Positions 10,506 through 21,474 of a DNA stretch of 64,000 nucleotides are shown here, in pieces. Origin of the DNA: Daedaleopsis sinensis (Eukaryota > Basidiomycota > Agaricomycetes > Polyporales > Polyporaceae). Within the stretch, counting starts at the first letter, position 1, and the number at the start of each line of letters is the position of its first letter. A program made the position numbers and the translations under genes. Where the stretch lies: assembly GCA_033807695.1 (NCBI GenBank), contig CM066303.1:1612001-1676000 (forward strand). Direction: 5' to 3'. The notes below the pieces were generated by a model. It searched no databases. It saw only the letters and a list, made by a program, of their open reading frames with translations, and was not told the DNA's origin.

Positions 10506-12481
10506 TCACTGGCAGGGCACGGACCAGTTCTCCCACTCGAACTTGCCCTCCTGGATGTCGGTCAGCCTGTCAAAGAGTCCACGCCCGACGGGCCCGAGCA
10601 CGCCCTCGTGGGCCGGCAGCACGATGTCTGCGCCGTTAAAGCCAATGCGGCCAACGGCCGCGACGACGACGGCCGTGCCGACCGTGAGGGCCTCGAGGAG
10701 GCGGCCGTCGGCTGCCCACGCGGCGAGGTCGCCGATCGTCAGTGTGCGCTCGGATACGTGCAGGCGGACGGAGGGGGAGAGCCCGGGGAGGGTCGTGCGC
10801 GAGGGGTGCGCGGCGCAGAGCGCGAGCGTCGAGTCACGGGTGATCCCTGGGAGGATCGTGCCGTCGAGCGGGGGCGTGATGACGTCCAGATCTGCGAGAG
10901 TGGGTCCCGGTCGTCAGCTCATAGGAGCGATGCACAGCCAGCGCGCGGAGGAAAGTGCTCACCGCCGTCGTCGCGCCGGACGACCACGAAGAAGTTCATG
11001 GCACCCGCCTCGGTGACCTTGTCGCCGAGCAGCCAGAGGCACTGGTCGTAGCCGAGCTTCGCGGCGAGTTGCTGCGGCTTGAAAGTCGGCGCGTAGTTCA
11101 GCGCGAGCTTGTAGCCTCCGGTGCCGCCAGGCCAGGAGCGGACGTGTTCGTTCACGGCGAGGAGGGCGACAGGGCGTGCGCCTGTGCGGAAAAAGGGGCC
11201 GGTCGGGCAGAGGATAATGTAGAGCAGCGCATGGTCTGACGCCGCTACTCCCAAAGCTAACGTTCGTCGGAGTGTAAGTGAAGATCCGTCCAACGAGTAG
11301 GGCGGGACGTACAGTCACGCGTGCCGATGATGGTAGGACGGATGTACAGACTATGGCCCTTGACAGTGGGGATCCAACGCTTCTCAATCATGACGAGCTT
11401 CTTGATGAGTTTGAGCAGCTCATTTGTGTCGAATGGGGGGAGTGCAACGCGTCCCGCGGACATCTCCATACGCGCCATGTTCCTGTCGGGGCGGAATAGG
11501 CGGGGTTCGCCATTTGGTCCAATGTACGCCTGTGGTGAGAGATGTCAGCGGTAACTCGTATGTGTCGGAATGTATGCAGGATGTGATTTGTTGGAAAGTC
11601 ATGTGTGTCGCACGAACTAGCGAGAGAGATATGAGGTACATAGCACGGCAGCGCTGCAAACCTCGGCCCTCGGGGACGGTTACTAAGTGGCACACTAGTG
11701 TGCCCGGAAGAGAGCGTGTACTCTTCCATAAGTCATAACAGGCGTCGCAAGGCTGACGTGCGAATGCGCCATGTGCACGAGCAGCATTCAATGCTCTGTT
11801 TCTGAAGGGTAGACACCCATGACCGTGACTAAACATCGGGACGCCGTGAGCGCACCGAGGGCGTGCGGATTTGGGGGATTCACAATGAGAAAGTCGTACC
11901 TTCATGCCCTCGAAGACATTAGTCGCGTATTGGAGACAAGAGCTTGCAGGGTCGATGGCAAAAGGTCCATAGGGCTTGATCTCTGGCGCGGACCATCCAT
12001 TCACCGGGTCGTAAGAAACGACCATCATGTGGTCTGTCATGACCTGGAAATCCAGTCAGTATCGGACGGAACTGGGAGTCGCGTGCCTTCGCGGAGCGTT
12101 TCTCGAGCGATCGCGAGTGGGAGCGCCTTGGACCAAGAACCAAGGCAGCGTCCTAGTCCACATCTCGAGTCCCCGAGCTTCCTTCGAGCTCGCCTAGCTC
12201 GCCTCGCTCGCAAGTATCCCGACAACTAGCGACTACCGTCTCCTGACAGAACATAGTGAAACTTACTTGTCCAAATGTTAGCTCTGCCGCAGGTGGTATT
12301 GGCTTGAACTGCGAGGCCAATGTAACGGTCACTTTCGAAGCCTGTAGGATGTGTGAGTCAGACTGCGATGACAGTCGGTGGATCGAAGACATACATCGAG
12401 CTCAGCAGGTTGAGCAGCCTGAGGGACGGTCACGTCTGTCGTCCCGTTATGCGCGCCGTTTGTCATTTGAGTGATGGCCAT
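10506..12481 (-). CDS. Branched-chain amino acid aminotransferase
   Basis: Six exons on the minus strand (12481-12395, 12341-12267, 12043-11900, 11529-11313, 11256-10963, 10891-10506) close in phase to 400 residues. Class IV PLP aminotransferase features are complete: MVVSYDPVNGWSAPEIKPYG, LQYATNVFEGMK, GEPRLFRPDRNMARM, then KGHSLYIRPTIIGTRD, SDHALLYIILCPTGPFF, and GGTGGYKLALNYAPTF with the PLP lysine at residue 224. It continues with DKVTEAGAMNFFVV and ends in GKFEWENWSVPC. The family converts Leu, Ile and Val to their 2-oxo acids and back, in mitochondria or cytosol (yeast BAT1/BAT2). No clear mitochondrial presequence is visible in the short N-terminus, so a cytosolic form is possible. Intron 3 is 370 nt, long for this gene set. 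Confidence 0.93.
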
Positions 12482-13098
12482 GTCGACGAGAAACGTGAGC
12501 AGGGTGCGCTGAGAGGATTGTGGTGGTGAGTGGGAGAGGAAGACATGGCCGAGTCAGAAAGAAATCGTTTAAGGCCCCTCGCTTTCGGCTTCTTGAAATC
12601 TACATCTTATCTTATCTAACTTATAAGCGCCCGGTATATTCCCCGATGGAATTCTGATCCGTTGCTATCCTCTGCTTCCGGATCCTCTTCCAGTTTGACT
12701 GTCCCCTTCAACCATGTGCTGCGTTGTGCACGTACGAACTCACTTTGATCTGCCTAGCAACCTCGATTAAACTGCAGAACACTCGCGTGAATTCAACTTT
12801 TGTCAGTCTACCACGGCCAATTACAGTTACTTATTATCAGACAGGCTGAAGCACGTTCGTCTTGGTTTGCCTTCGTGGAGTGAACATGCCAGAAACGGGC
12901 CATTTGCAAGAGATCTCGACGGGGGAGTGATGTCACTGCTGTGATGCATATGCTCCTTGTGGGCTTCTCAGCTCTAGCGTTCCTGTTTAGTAACTCGGTA
13001 GACGGCGGGTTTATATAAATATTGGTCTTCGCCTGGTTCATCCCTTGACTTGCTTCCCCCACGTCGCCACGTCAAGACTAGCCCAGGTGGACGGCCGC
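12482..13098. promoter_or_regulatory. Divergent promoter region, aminotransferase / SurE-like 1
   Basis: 617 bp between two divergent start codons. A TATA-type element lies near the SurE side (separate entry). The central part is AT-richer than both genes. No open frame of note. Confidence 0.5.
13012..13020 (+). promoter_or_regulatory. TATA box candidate of SurE-like gene 1
   Basis: The string TATATAAAT lies 79-87 bp before the ATG at 13099, a usual distance for a fungal TATA element with a short leader. Confidence 0.55.
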
Positions 13099-14403
13099 AT
13101 GCACTCCCTCGCTCGCCTCCTCTTCTTTTGCGCGTGCGCGGCCGCGACAAACATCGTCATCACGGATGACGACGGCTGGGCGACCGCACAGATACGTCAA
13201 GTCACAGACGTTCTTTCAGATGCGGGTCACAACGTCAGTTTAATATAACTTTGATTTACCATCTACTGAGAAAGCCGGAAACAGGTGGTGCTCTCCGCTC
13301 CTGCGCTCAACCAGTCAGGCAAGGGCTCACGGTCCAAGACGCCAACCGCCTTGGCCGAGCCTTGCGAGTTCGATACCTGTCCAGTTGGCTCTCCTGCCTA
13401 TGGTGCAAACGCGACGAATCGTGAGTATCATAATCCTATCTACACTCTGTGTGACCTCGTGACTCATTTCTTGCTGAAGCACGTCTAAACTATGTCAACG
13501 GCTACCCGTGAGGCCTTCACTCTTCCTAACTTCCCTCTCCTCTAACTGGCCATCAGTGTCGATGCTGCGAAGTATGGCATTGAAACCGCCGGTCCGAAAT
13601 ACTTCGACGGAGAACCACCAGAGTTTGTGGTGAGCGGGCCGAATGTCGGCAGTGAGTAACCTTCGATTCACGGAATGGACCATTAGAGCTAAGATCCTGC
13701 TGCAGGTAACTTGGGATTGATCGTCCAATTCTCGGGGACAGTGTGAGTCTTTTTTGGCATAGCAGTTGTCGGCTCAGGCTGTTTCTATGTCCACATGCCA
13801 CCATGGAGTCGGTGACAGGGCTTGTGTATGCATCTGAAGACACGTCACGACAGTGTAGGCTCCTCCTGGCGATCATGTCCCTGCTGTCTCCATTGCTCTG
13901 AGTCTATAATTTGTACTAACTGGTCATTTTGCAGCGGCGCTGCTTGTGAGGCTGCGCGTGGAGGTATCCCGGCCGCCGCGTTCTCTGGAGCAAGCGGCTC
14001 AGCCGTGTCGTACACCACGCTCGACTCCAATCCAACTGGCGAATCGACCCGTGCGGCACAGATCTACTCGAATCTGACCTCGACCTTCGTCCGCGCCCTC
14101 ACATCGAGCCCTGGCCCTTTCCTCCCTGCAGGCGTCATCGTGAATGTCAACTACGCCTCAATCGACAACTGCCCAACCTCCGCGAGCTACAAGTGGGTGT
14201 TCTCGCGCCTCGTGTGGAACATATTCGCTAGGGACGCGGAGACGTGCGGCTCAGACCACCTCCCAACCGAAGGAGACGTGATCGGTAAAGGATGCTTTGC
14301 GAGCGTGTCGGTCATCAGCTCCACGAGCAAGCTGGACGTGAACGCGACGCTGCAAAGCCAGGTTCACAGCCGGCTGCAGAGTCTGGATTTGACCTGCTTG
14401 TGA
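13099..14403 (+). CDS. Secreted SurE-like phosphatase 1
   Basis: Six exons (13099-13233, 13285-13420, 13480-13507, 13557-13651, 13706-13742, 13935-14403) give 299 residues. A signal peptide (MHSLARLLFFCACAAATN) is followed directly by the SurE nucleotide-binding start IVITDDDGW, then VVLSAPALNQSGKG, CEFDTCPVGSPAYG, LNYVNGYPVDAAKYGI, FVVSGPNVGSNLG and GIPAAAFSGAS. SurE proteins are metal-dependent 5'/3'-nucleotidases or acid phosphatases. The family motif is N-D-D-G; here the Asn is Asp (D23-D24-D25-G26), so activity may be altered. The start at 13099 was chosen over an upstream TTG-led frame because it begins the signal peptide. Paralogue of the gene at 21475-22736, with exons 2, 3 and 5 of identical length (136, 28, 37 nt). 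Several N-glycosylation sites are present. Confidence 0.88.
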
Positions 14404-14977
14404 CGAGGCGAATTTATGTATCGAATCGAATCTCGGCGGCTCTCGAGCCATGTTTCATGCCTATTCGTGTGGAGGACGAGTCGGAGGAGGAGGAAGAGAA
14501 GACTCCAATTGTGCAAGTGCTGTGCGCCGTGCGGCATCCCGCGGCATCCCAGCCGGCGTTCAAACGGTGAAACCTATTTATAACTCAAGTGCTGTGTCGA
14601 ACTGTGTCGAGCACTGTACTATTAGGACCCACGAGCGCGTCGTTCCTTCACATATAGAGGTTTGTCCATTCTCGAATTTCAAAACTTCTCGAACTAATGC
14701 CCAACTCGGGCCGCATTGGCTACCAGAGCCTGGTTAGTTGTAAAATTCAATCCCTCGGGACGGGCAGACGTATCACTGTTAGTGGAAGAGAGTGTAAGAT
14801 GGTGATTTGATTGTTTCAGAGCTGGCTGTTGATGATGTTCACTTATAAGAGCAGTGCTCAGCGAGAGCCTGAGTGAGTCGACGCAGCTCCTCCCCGTTTC
14901 TCCTTCGCTGCTCATCGCAGGCCCTCCCCCCTGCCTCTCATTTATTCATTTGCTTCGTACTTCGTATAAAGTATATC
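14404..14977. other. Intergenic, SurE-like 1 to GPI-type protein
   Basis: 574 bp with the 3' end of the SurE gene and the promoter of the next gene. A TATAAG string at about 14844 could serve the downstream gene. No coding feature seen. Confidence 0.4.
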
Positions 14978-15719
14978 ATGTTTCACTTCAAGTCTTTCAG
15001 TTCGTTTGCAGCGTTGTCGTTCCTCTTCCCTTGTGAGTCCGCACGAGTGTTCGTTCGTGTCCTGTGGGCGACATCGCACTGACACCACAGACCACATGCA
15101 GGCGCCGTCAACGCGGCAGTCGTATCATTATTCATTCCCGACACCAATCCTGCTGCTATCACGGGCGACATCCTAGGGACCGACGCCGCAGGGCGCACGA
15201 CCTGGAGACTCACACCTGGTCAGCCGAGCGGCACACTCAGTCCTCCCCCGACGCCCGTCACCGGTACGCACTTGTCCTTGTCCGCGATCGCTCGCACAGA
15301 GATAGAAACAGACGCACTCACCCTCCTGGCATGCAGCGACGATGGTGGCCGGCGCGCAGGACGTGCACGTGGTCCAGTACGTGCCTGACTTCGGCGCGAC
15401 GTTCTACGACGACTGCGTCATCGCGGACGGCACCGCCGTCTGCACTGTCGTCCTCTCCAGCGCGGGCGGCGCGCAGACTGTGGGCGTTCGCACGGAGCCG
15501 GTCAGCGCGCTCGCGGTGCAGGTCGGTACCCCGCGTCCTTCGGGGACTGCCGTTGCCCTTGGGGAGACAGCGACGGCGAGCGGGAGTCTTGTCGGCCCCT
15601 CTGCACTCCATACTGGAAGTGCGGGCAACGGTGCGGCGGGTAGGGCGCGGAGAAGGGTGGGTCACGGTGCGCTGGCCGGTGGGGTAGGAGCGGTGGTGAT
15701 GGCTGTTTCTCTCTTCTGA
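14978..15719 (+). CDS. GPI-type secreted surface protein, function unknown
   Basis: Three exons (14978-15032, 15102-15263, 15337-15719) give 199 residues. The N-terminal signal peptide has FSSFAALSFLF as its core. The middle holds DVHVVQYVPDFGATFYDDC and ADGTAVCTVVLSS with two cysteines. A Ser/Thr/Gly/Ala-rich linker follows and the end is hydrophobic (ALAGGVGAVVMAVSLF), as in GPI-anchor signals. Small predicted GPI proteins of this layout are common in Agaricomycetes and sit at the plasma membrane or wall. No enzymatic motif is visible. The signal peptide is split by the first intron. Confidence 0.75.
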
Positions 15720-15810
15720 TCCTATTAGGTATGTATAGCTTGAAGTATGTATGTCTGTATGCATCTCTTCATAATTCTAATTCTTCACGAAGATTCGCAA
15801 GCATGTGCAA

Positions 15811-15856
15811 AGTCTTGCTATCGTCCTCCGCCAAGTCTTGCTATCGTCCTCCGCCA
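15811..15856. repeat. Perfect tandem duplication of 23 bp
   Basis: The unit AGTCTTGCTATCGTCCTCCG plus CCA occurs twice head to tail (15811-15833, 15834-15856) without mismatch, so it is a recent local duplication. Confidence 0.9.
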
Positions 15857-16588
15857 AGTCCCAACTTGAATTTGCCAAGTTGGTGGTTTCTCCCGAGTGG
15901 CGCTACGTTAACTACGCACGGTGCGGAACGTCACTAACGTGACTGGTCCCCGCACTGCTTCCACGGTACCGGCCTCCTTCATGTTCCAAGCTCAAGTTTC
16001 AACATCAACGGTGACGACGATGGTCAATGTTGGATCAATATTCGACATTCACGGTGCATTCACGGTTCAATGTGAAGCGAGAATCTGCGGACGCGTTTAG
16101 AACTAAGTACTTCAAGTTACTTAGAAAGGGTCCCCTTTCTAGATTTTGGGCGCCTGCAGCATGTACAAAGCTTAGTCCCATCAGCAAAGTCCGTATCGGC
16201 GTCGGCATCTCGGCGAATAGGATGGTTTCAGAAGTATTGCCGCGAGGCGAGTCGAATCGACGCGCAAGGGCGTAAAGCCACCGTCGGAGTCGTTGATGAT
16301 AATCGCGAAAGGTTGGAGACTAAGAGTGAGTTACTTGAGTCAGTTCCGAGTCCGAAGTTGAGAAGAACCTTGCCAGCTCACCTTAGTTGAGGCCCGGCTA
16401 GCTCTGTACCACGGTCGCTCGAGGGGGTAAGCTCGACATACTTAGGAGTCCAGCTCCTTCCAGCTCTCGCCGCGCCTCTGAGACATCGGACGGTCCGAGT
16501 CGAGGAGGAGGAAGAGGAGGAACTTCGGAAGTCTCAGGGCTGATGATGCGCGCTGAGCGCTGAGCGCTGAGTTTCTGACTGATTTCCT

Positions 16589-16706
16589 CGACAGATTGGT
16601 CTCGTACCCATCCGTGTAAGTAGTGTTGCACCTTGTCGCACCCGTGTTTTGTGCAGTGGTGGGGTGCGACACTAATACACGGATGGGTACGAGACCAGAT
16701 CTGTCG
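16589..16706. repeat. Foldback (inverted-repeat) element, MITE-like
   Basis: Two ~40-50 bp arms face each other. The left arm reads CGACAGATTGGTCTCGTACC at its start, and the right arm ends as its near-complement through GGTACGAGACC and CTGTCG. The inner parts (CCATCCGTGTA and TACACGGATGG; TGTCGCACCC and GGGTGCGACA) also pair. The loop is about 20 bp (TTTTGTGCAGTGG region). It could be a small miniature inverted-repeat element or a hairpin locus. I see no clear target-site duplication. Confidence 0.75.
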
Positions 16707-17274
16707 GGATTGAATATTGAGCGCAGCACCGTAAGGATTGCCAGGTACTTAGGAAATACTTATTGCGTAAGTGCTTGTAGGTACAGAACGTAACGGTAAA
16801 CGCGTGAACTCTTCTCGGGTCCCGAGTCTGAATACTTAGTGTCTGAATCACTCTATAGTATCAAAATCTAAAAACACGCTTTGCATTAATCGAAGGCAGG
16901 GATTGGTTACTAGCACGATCGGCGATCGGACGGTCCCGCGGTGAGCCATCATGCATCCTCTATAACTAATGTGTATATATTAAGCTCGGCGAGTCTCTGA
17001 CAGGATGCGACAAGGATGCGAACTGATGCGAAACCAGACCTAAACTTGGGTCTGAGGTACTGATCGCAGGAACCTCAAAAGCCTCAAAACGCAAGCTTCA
17101 TGGCTATTGACGTATGCGTGGCATCTTTCCGGAGTCGTTGACAGGACCCCCCACTCGTCTTGACTGCACTCCTTATCCTGACCACGACCAGGCCATCCCA
17201 CACTGCACTTGTGAGTTCCGCACTAACCCCTCCCACCGCTGCATGTGTATTGATCACCGTCGCTCATTCAGAAC

Positions 17275-19591
17275 ATGGTCTCGCGGCTTTTCGTGCTTCT
17301 GATCGGGGGCTCCCTGTTAGCGTACGTGATACGTCGCTACCTGGCTGCTCGTCATCTGCAGAAGGTGCGAGGACCCCCGTCCCCAAGTTGGCTCCTAGGT
17401 GAGTAGGCTCGACGGTCGTGCTTTATGCTCTTATGCACTTGCTCTGATCACTACTGTAGGGCACAATCAGGAGATGGTCTCGTACTTGGAGGTCGGGGAC
17501 TTCGACAGGAAATGTATGAACGAGTACGGAGCGGCTTGGAGGTTGAAGGATTGCTTGGGTGTGAGCACCGATTCTCATCCACTAATTCTACCTTATGCTC
17601 ATGTAACGCGCAGGCGAACGCATTGATGATCGCCGATGCCAAGGTATGATTTGTTCACTACCGTTGCGCAGCACAATCTCACATCTCTCAAGGCCCTCCA
17701 ATACATCTTCCACAAATCCGGATACCATTTCCCCAAGACTACAGTCACACGCCAAATCGCTCGTGAATATACAGGCGACGGTATTATGATTGCCCACGGT
17801 CAGTGGAAGTTTCCGCGCAGAGACCCGACGAATTGCGAACTATACAGTACACTAACACCGCGTATAGGTGCTGATCACGCGCGTATGCGCAAAATCATGA
17901 ATCCCGCCTTCACCCCCGGCCAGCTGAAGTCCTACCTGCCCCTCTTCCGGGGAGCTGCGCAGAAGGTATGACATCGGGCATTACCCTCGTTTATCAGCTA
18001 GCTGATGACGACCCCCGATCTGTCCGCCTCGCTGCTTTCACACCTTTCAGCTCACGCAAAAGTGGAAGGATGCACTTCAGCAGGAGGGCGGCGCTGGTGC
18101 GCGGCTTGACGTTAGCGCATGGCTCGGACGATGCACCCTCGACGTTATCGGGGAAGGTGCGTGAGGTCGCTTGGTCGTCCCCGCATCTGCGCTGAGGATG
18201 ATATGCAGTCGGGTTCGACATACAGTGCGGCGCGCTTGACAACTCCGTGAGCCCAGTTGTGGAGGCATATAAGAACATGTTGTGCGTAAATCCTCCTTCG
18301 ACCGCCGCACATACGCAGCTCACTCGCCCGCAGTGTGGATGCCGTGCCCTTCCCATCCAAGTTTACCGTGCTCTTCCGCTCGTTCTGGCCTTGGATCCCC
18401 CTGTCTATTCTGAAGTTCGTGAAGTATATCCCGACGAAGGATCACATCCGTTTCCGCATGACCTTGCAAATTATTGAGAAGTTCGCGAAATCTTTACTCG
18501 ACGAGAAGACCGAAGCAATCCTTTCAGGCAAGGGCGACAGCAAAAAGGATATCATGAGTATTCTCGGTACGTGGGGCGTCGTAGGACCTCTTACGCCCTT
18601 GTCTTGAGTTGACCACCCGTTCCCCGCGTAGTCAAAGCTAACGCCTCCGAGAACCCGAAAGAACGTCTCACGAACGAAGAGCTTATGTCGCAGGTGGCTA
18701 CCTTCTTCCTCGCCGGTAAGAGGTCACAGATCCCTCTCAGCCTCCAGCACTTGAGTGACGCTCAGAACAGGGCACGAGACAACCGCGCACTCCATGACCT
18801 GGCTCCTCTACGAGCTTGCACGGAAACCTGAGTATCAGGCGAAGATCCGCGACGAGGTCCGCGCCGCTCGTGCGCGCGCCACCGCGCGCGGACAACGCGA
18901 CTTCTCCGTGAGCGACCTCGACTCGATGACCTACTGTATCGCTGCCGTGAAGGAGGTTCTCCGGCTGCACCCAGTCGTGTACGCACTCATGCGCGTCGCG
19001 AGCCGCGACGACGTCATTCCACTCGCGTCCCCGATCAGGACGACCACCGGGGAGAAGGTCAACGACATCCCGGTGCCCAAAGGCACGAACATCTTCATCT
19101 CCATCTGGGGATACAACAGGTGCGTCGACACGACAATCTGCACGATGGACCTACGAGGTGTGTGCACTGGGTGCGCACGACGGTACTGATGCGTCGTGTG
19201 TCATGGCAGATTGCCCCAGATCTGGGGCGACGACGCGAACGAGTTCAACCCGGAGCGGTTCATCGGCAACGAGAAGATGGGCGACACCTACGTCGGCGTC
19301 ACCTCGAACCTCTTGACGTTCAGCGCCGGGCTCCAGGCGTGCATCGGCTGGCGATTCTCGTGCGTAACTTTCTCGTTGTCCCGACGTGCGACGTGTTTGC
19401 TCACCCTCGTTCCGAACAGCATGATCGAAATGCAAGGGATCCTCGTCGATCTCATCGAGAACTTCGAGTTCTCGATTCCCGAGGACAAGCCTGAGATGCT
19501 CCGCTTTGCTGCCGGTATTCTCATCCCGCTCGTGAAGAGCGACATGGCCGCGGGCCCGCAGATGCCTCTGTGGGTGACCCCCGTCCAGTGA
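17275..19591 (+). CDS. Cytochrome P450 monooxygenase
   Basis: Twelve exons (17275-17398, 17460-17560, 17614-17643, 17693-17798, 17868-17965, 18051-18156, 18209-18281, 18334-18566, 18632-18715, 18771-19119, 19210-19359, 19420-19591) close in phase to 541 residues. An N-terminal membrane anchor (LFVLLIGGSLLAYVI) is followed by the Pro-rich hinge GPPSPSWLLG. The I-helix has AGHETT (residues 318-323), the K-helix has E380-x-x-R383 in KEVLRLHP, the PERF motif is at 449-452, and the haem loop FSAGLQACIG carries the iron-ligating Cys479. It is an ER-bound class II P450 that needs cytochrome P450 reductase. The substrate is unknown; in wood-decay fungi such enzymes detoxify plant phenolics or tailor terpenoids. 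No biosynthetic core gene lies next to it, so a cluster role is not supported. Confidence 0.95.
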
Positions 19592-20101
19592 AATGACAGC
19601 GGAGAGCGATGTCTGTTCTTGTAGGCGTACTTGATCTGAGCCTCAAAGGCCAACCCGAGGGCATTGTCCGACTATCGCACACACGCTCTCTCAACGATCA
19701 GTAAATATACTAGTAATTGTATCAGTAACAATAAATCTACTTGTAGTATCCGTTCGGACTTCTTCTGCTTCGGGTAGTACATTTGAAACTCCAATGCTTC
19801 GGCGGGGATTATAAGCTTATGGCCGGGGAGGAGGTAAGTATGTCTTACGCGGTTAACAGCTCCATTTGCTAGTGCTCCGTGGACCGAGCTCTGGACGAGT
19901 CGGACTTACTACTACATACTAAACACTGGCAGTGTGACTAGTCGCGACCGTGACAGTGACAGGACGCGCCGGGGGTAACGGTGGGTTAGGCGCTTGCACG
20001 TCCCGTCAGGCGACGTCGATGATCATTCGAACCACCGCTGGAATCCAAGACCGATTATTGACGACGGACACGACCTCTTCTGATACAACAATCTCACGAG
20101 T
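19592..20101. other. Intergenic, P450 to unknown basidiomycete gene
   Basis: 510 bp that should hold the P450 3' end and the next promoter. No open frame or repeat of note. Confidence 0.4.
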
Positions 20102-21287
20102 ATGCCTGGACCGCGAAACCAGAAGAAGAAGAAGCAGGCCCAGAAGAAGAAACCACAACCACTCCCGAAGTCGCTCGAGAACGAGGACACCCAACAATCT
20201 CTAACCCCACCTCATACGGAGTCTGAAGTTCAAAGTGAATCTCACCACACACCGTCTCAGTCACCGCCAGCGACTCAGGAGACGTATGGAATTCTATGTC
20301 GTAGCAGTGGCCAGGCCGTTGTCACGCAGGAAGCTCAGCTGGACGAACACAGAGTGCCAGACTCCGAGGCTTACCACCCCACACCACCCTCAGAACATCT
20401 CGACGAGCCACCAATTCCTCCGTCACTGATGAGAATACTCCCTATTCATGATCCAGGTGATGGCCCCCGCGTGAAGGACGTCCCAGCGTTCCTCGCGTCT
20501 CGTTTCGCCGCACCCCCGTCTCTCGACGATCCCTTGTGCGCCGAGTTCGCAGACGAGGCTGTGTTGCAGATGCTTTGCAGCATTCTCCCTGAAGAAACCG
20601 CTATGGTATGTTTCACCTCTGCTGCCAGTATTGAACAGCTCAATCATACTGTGCAGATCATGTGGTACAACAAGAGCCGACAAAATGCACGTATATGCCC
20701 TGCGTGTCACAGGTTGTATAGGCTTGGGGACATTCTCCCGGACCACTTGGCGGACGAGGAGACGAGAGAGCAGAAGGAGCCACAGACATCACCGTATCGG
20801 GCAAAGGAGCAGGAGCTTAGCGGACTTTGTGAGTGATTGGCATCTGTTTCACCACTACCCGACAGTCCTCCGATGCTCTCCTCGCCGAACATTCTATACC
20901 CTGATCTCGATCTCATCTCTCGTCACAGGTTCTCCAATATGCTTCATCCTTGCCTCGTACAACTATCCGGGCGCAATCCGGTCGACTTGGGGCCGCGTCG
21001 CTGAAGAGTTGGACGACGTGACATGGGACCTACTCGATGCCCCTGGGCAGACCAACGACATGGGGCTTGGAATGCTCCTCAAGATGACCCGGTGCCACGA
21101 CCTCGGCCTTGGCCAGCTTTTCTTCCCCGATATGGAACTCGACTCCGACTCGACTTGCAACGACACTGACAGCGAACGGGAGGGGGACAAGAATGCGAAG
21201 GCGAAGTGGGTGGACGAGGAAGTCACGGTCAAGATGGAGAAAGTTGGGTTGGGTGTCGGGGATGTGGTTGCACCTGTTTATACGTGA
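20102..21287 (+). CDS. Protein of unknown function, basidiomycete type
   Basis: Two exons (20102-20828, 20929-21287) give 361 residues. The start is very basic (QKKKKQAQKKK), which could be a nuclear or nucleolar signal. A Ser/Pro/Glu-rich disordered stretch follows to ~residue 105, then a folded part: PAFLASRFAAPPSLDDP, EFADEAVLQMLCSILPEET, and a C-x-x-C-H group (C199, C202, H203) in ICPACHRLYRLGDILP, possibly metal-binding. Exon 2 has SPICFILASYNYPGAIRSTW and an acidic tail (DTDSEREGD). I cannot name the family. The stop TGA at 21285 overlaps a GTGAGG donor-like site, so a further 3' exon (acceptor near 21340) cannot be excluded. Converges on SurE-like gene 2. Confidence 0.65.
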
Positions 21288-21474
21288 GGATGGGTGAGGT
21301 TCATTCAGACTTCGTGCTTTCTATCACATTGGACAGGATACCCTACGACCCCAACATCCGCGTACTACGCAACCTCCGATGCTCTGCCATATCGTTTCGA
21401 ACAAGAAGGTACGCATCCCTCTACCGTTCCTCGCACTCAATGCGTCCCCCGGGCCCTCTGTTCTCGTCGCTCTC

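Larger units (their letters stand above)
15720..17274. other. Intergenic region with small repeats
   Basis: 1.55 kb between the GPI-type gene and the P450 gene. Apart from a 23-bp tandem duplication and a long hairpin (separate entries) and a GCGCTGA triplication at about 16548-16570, I see no gene. The last ~200 bp should contain the P450 promoter. A TATATATTAA string at about 16973 is the only TATA-like element and is far upstream (~300 bp). Confidence 0.4.
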
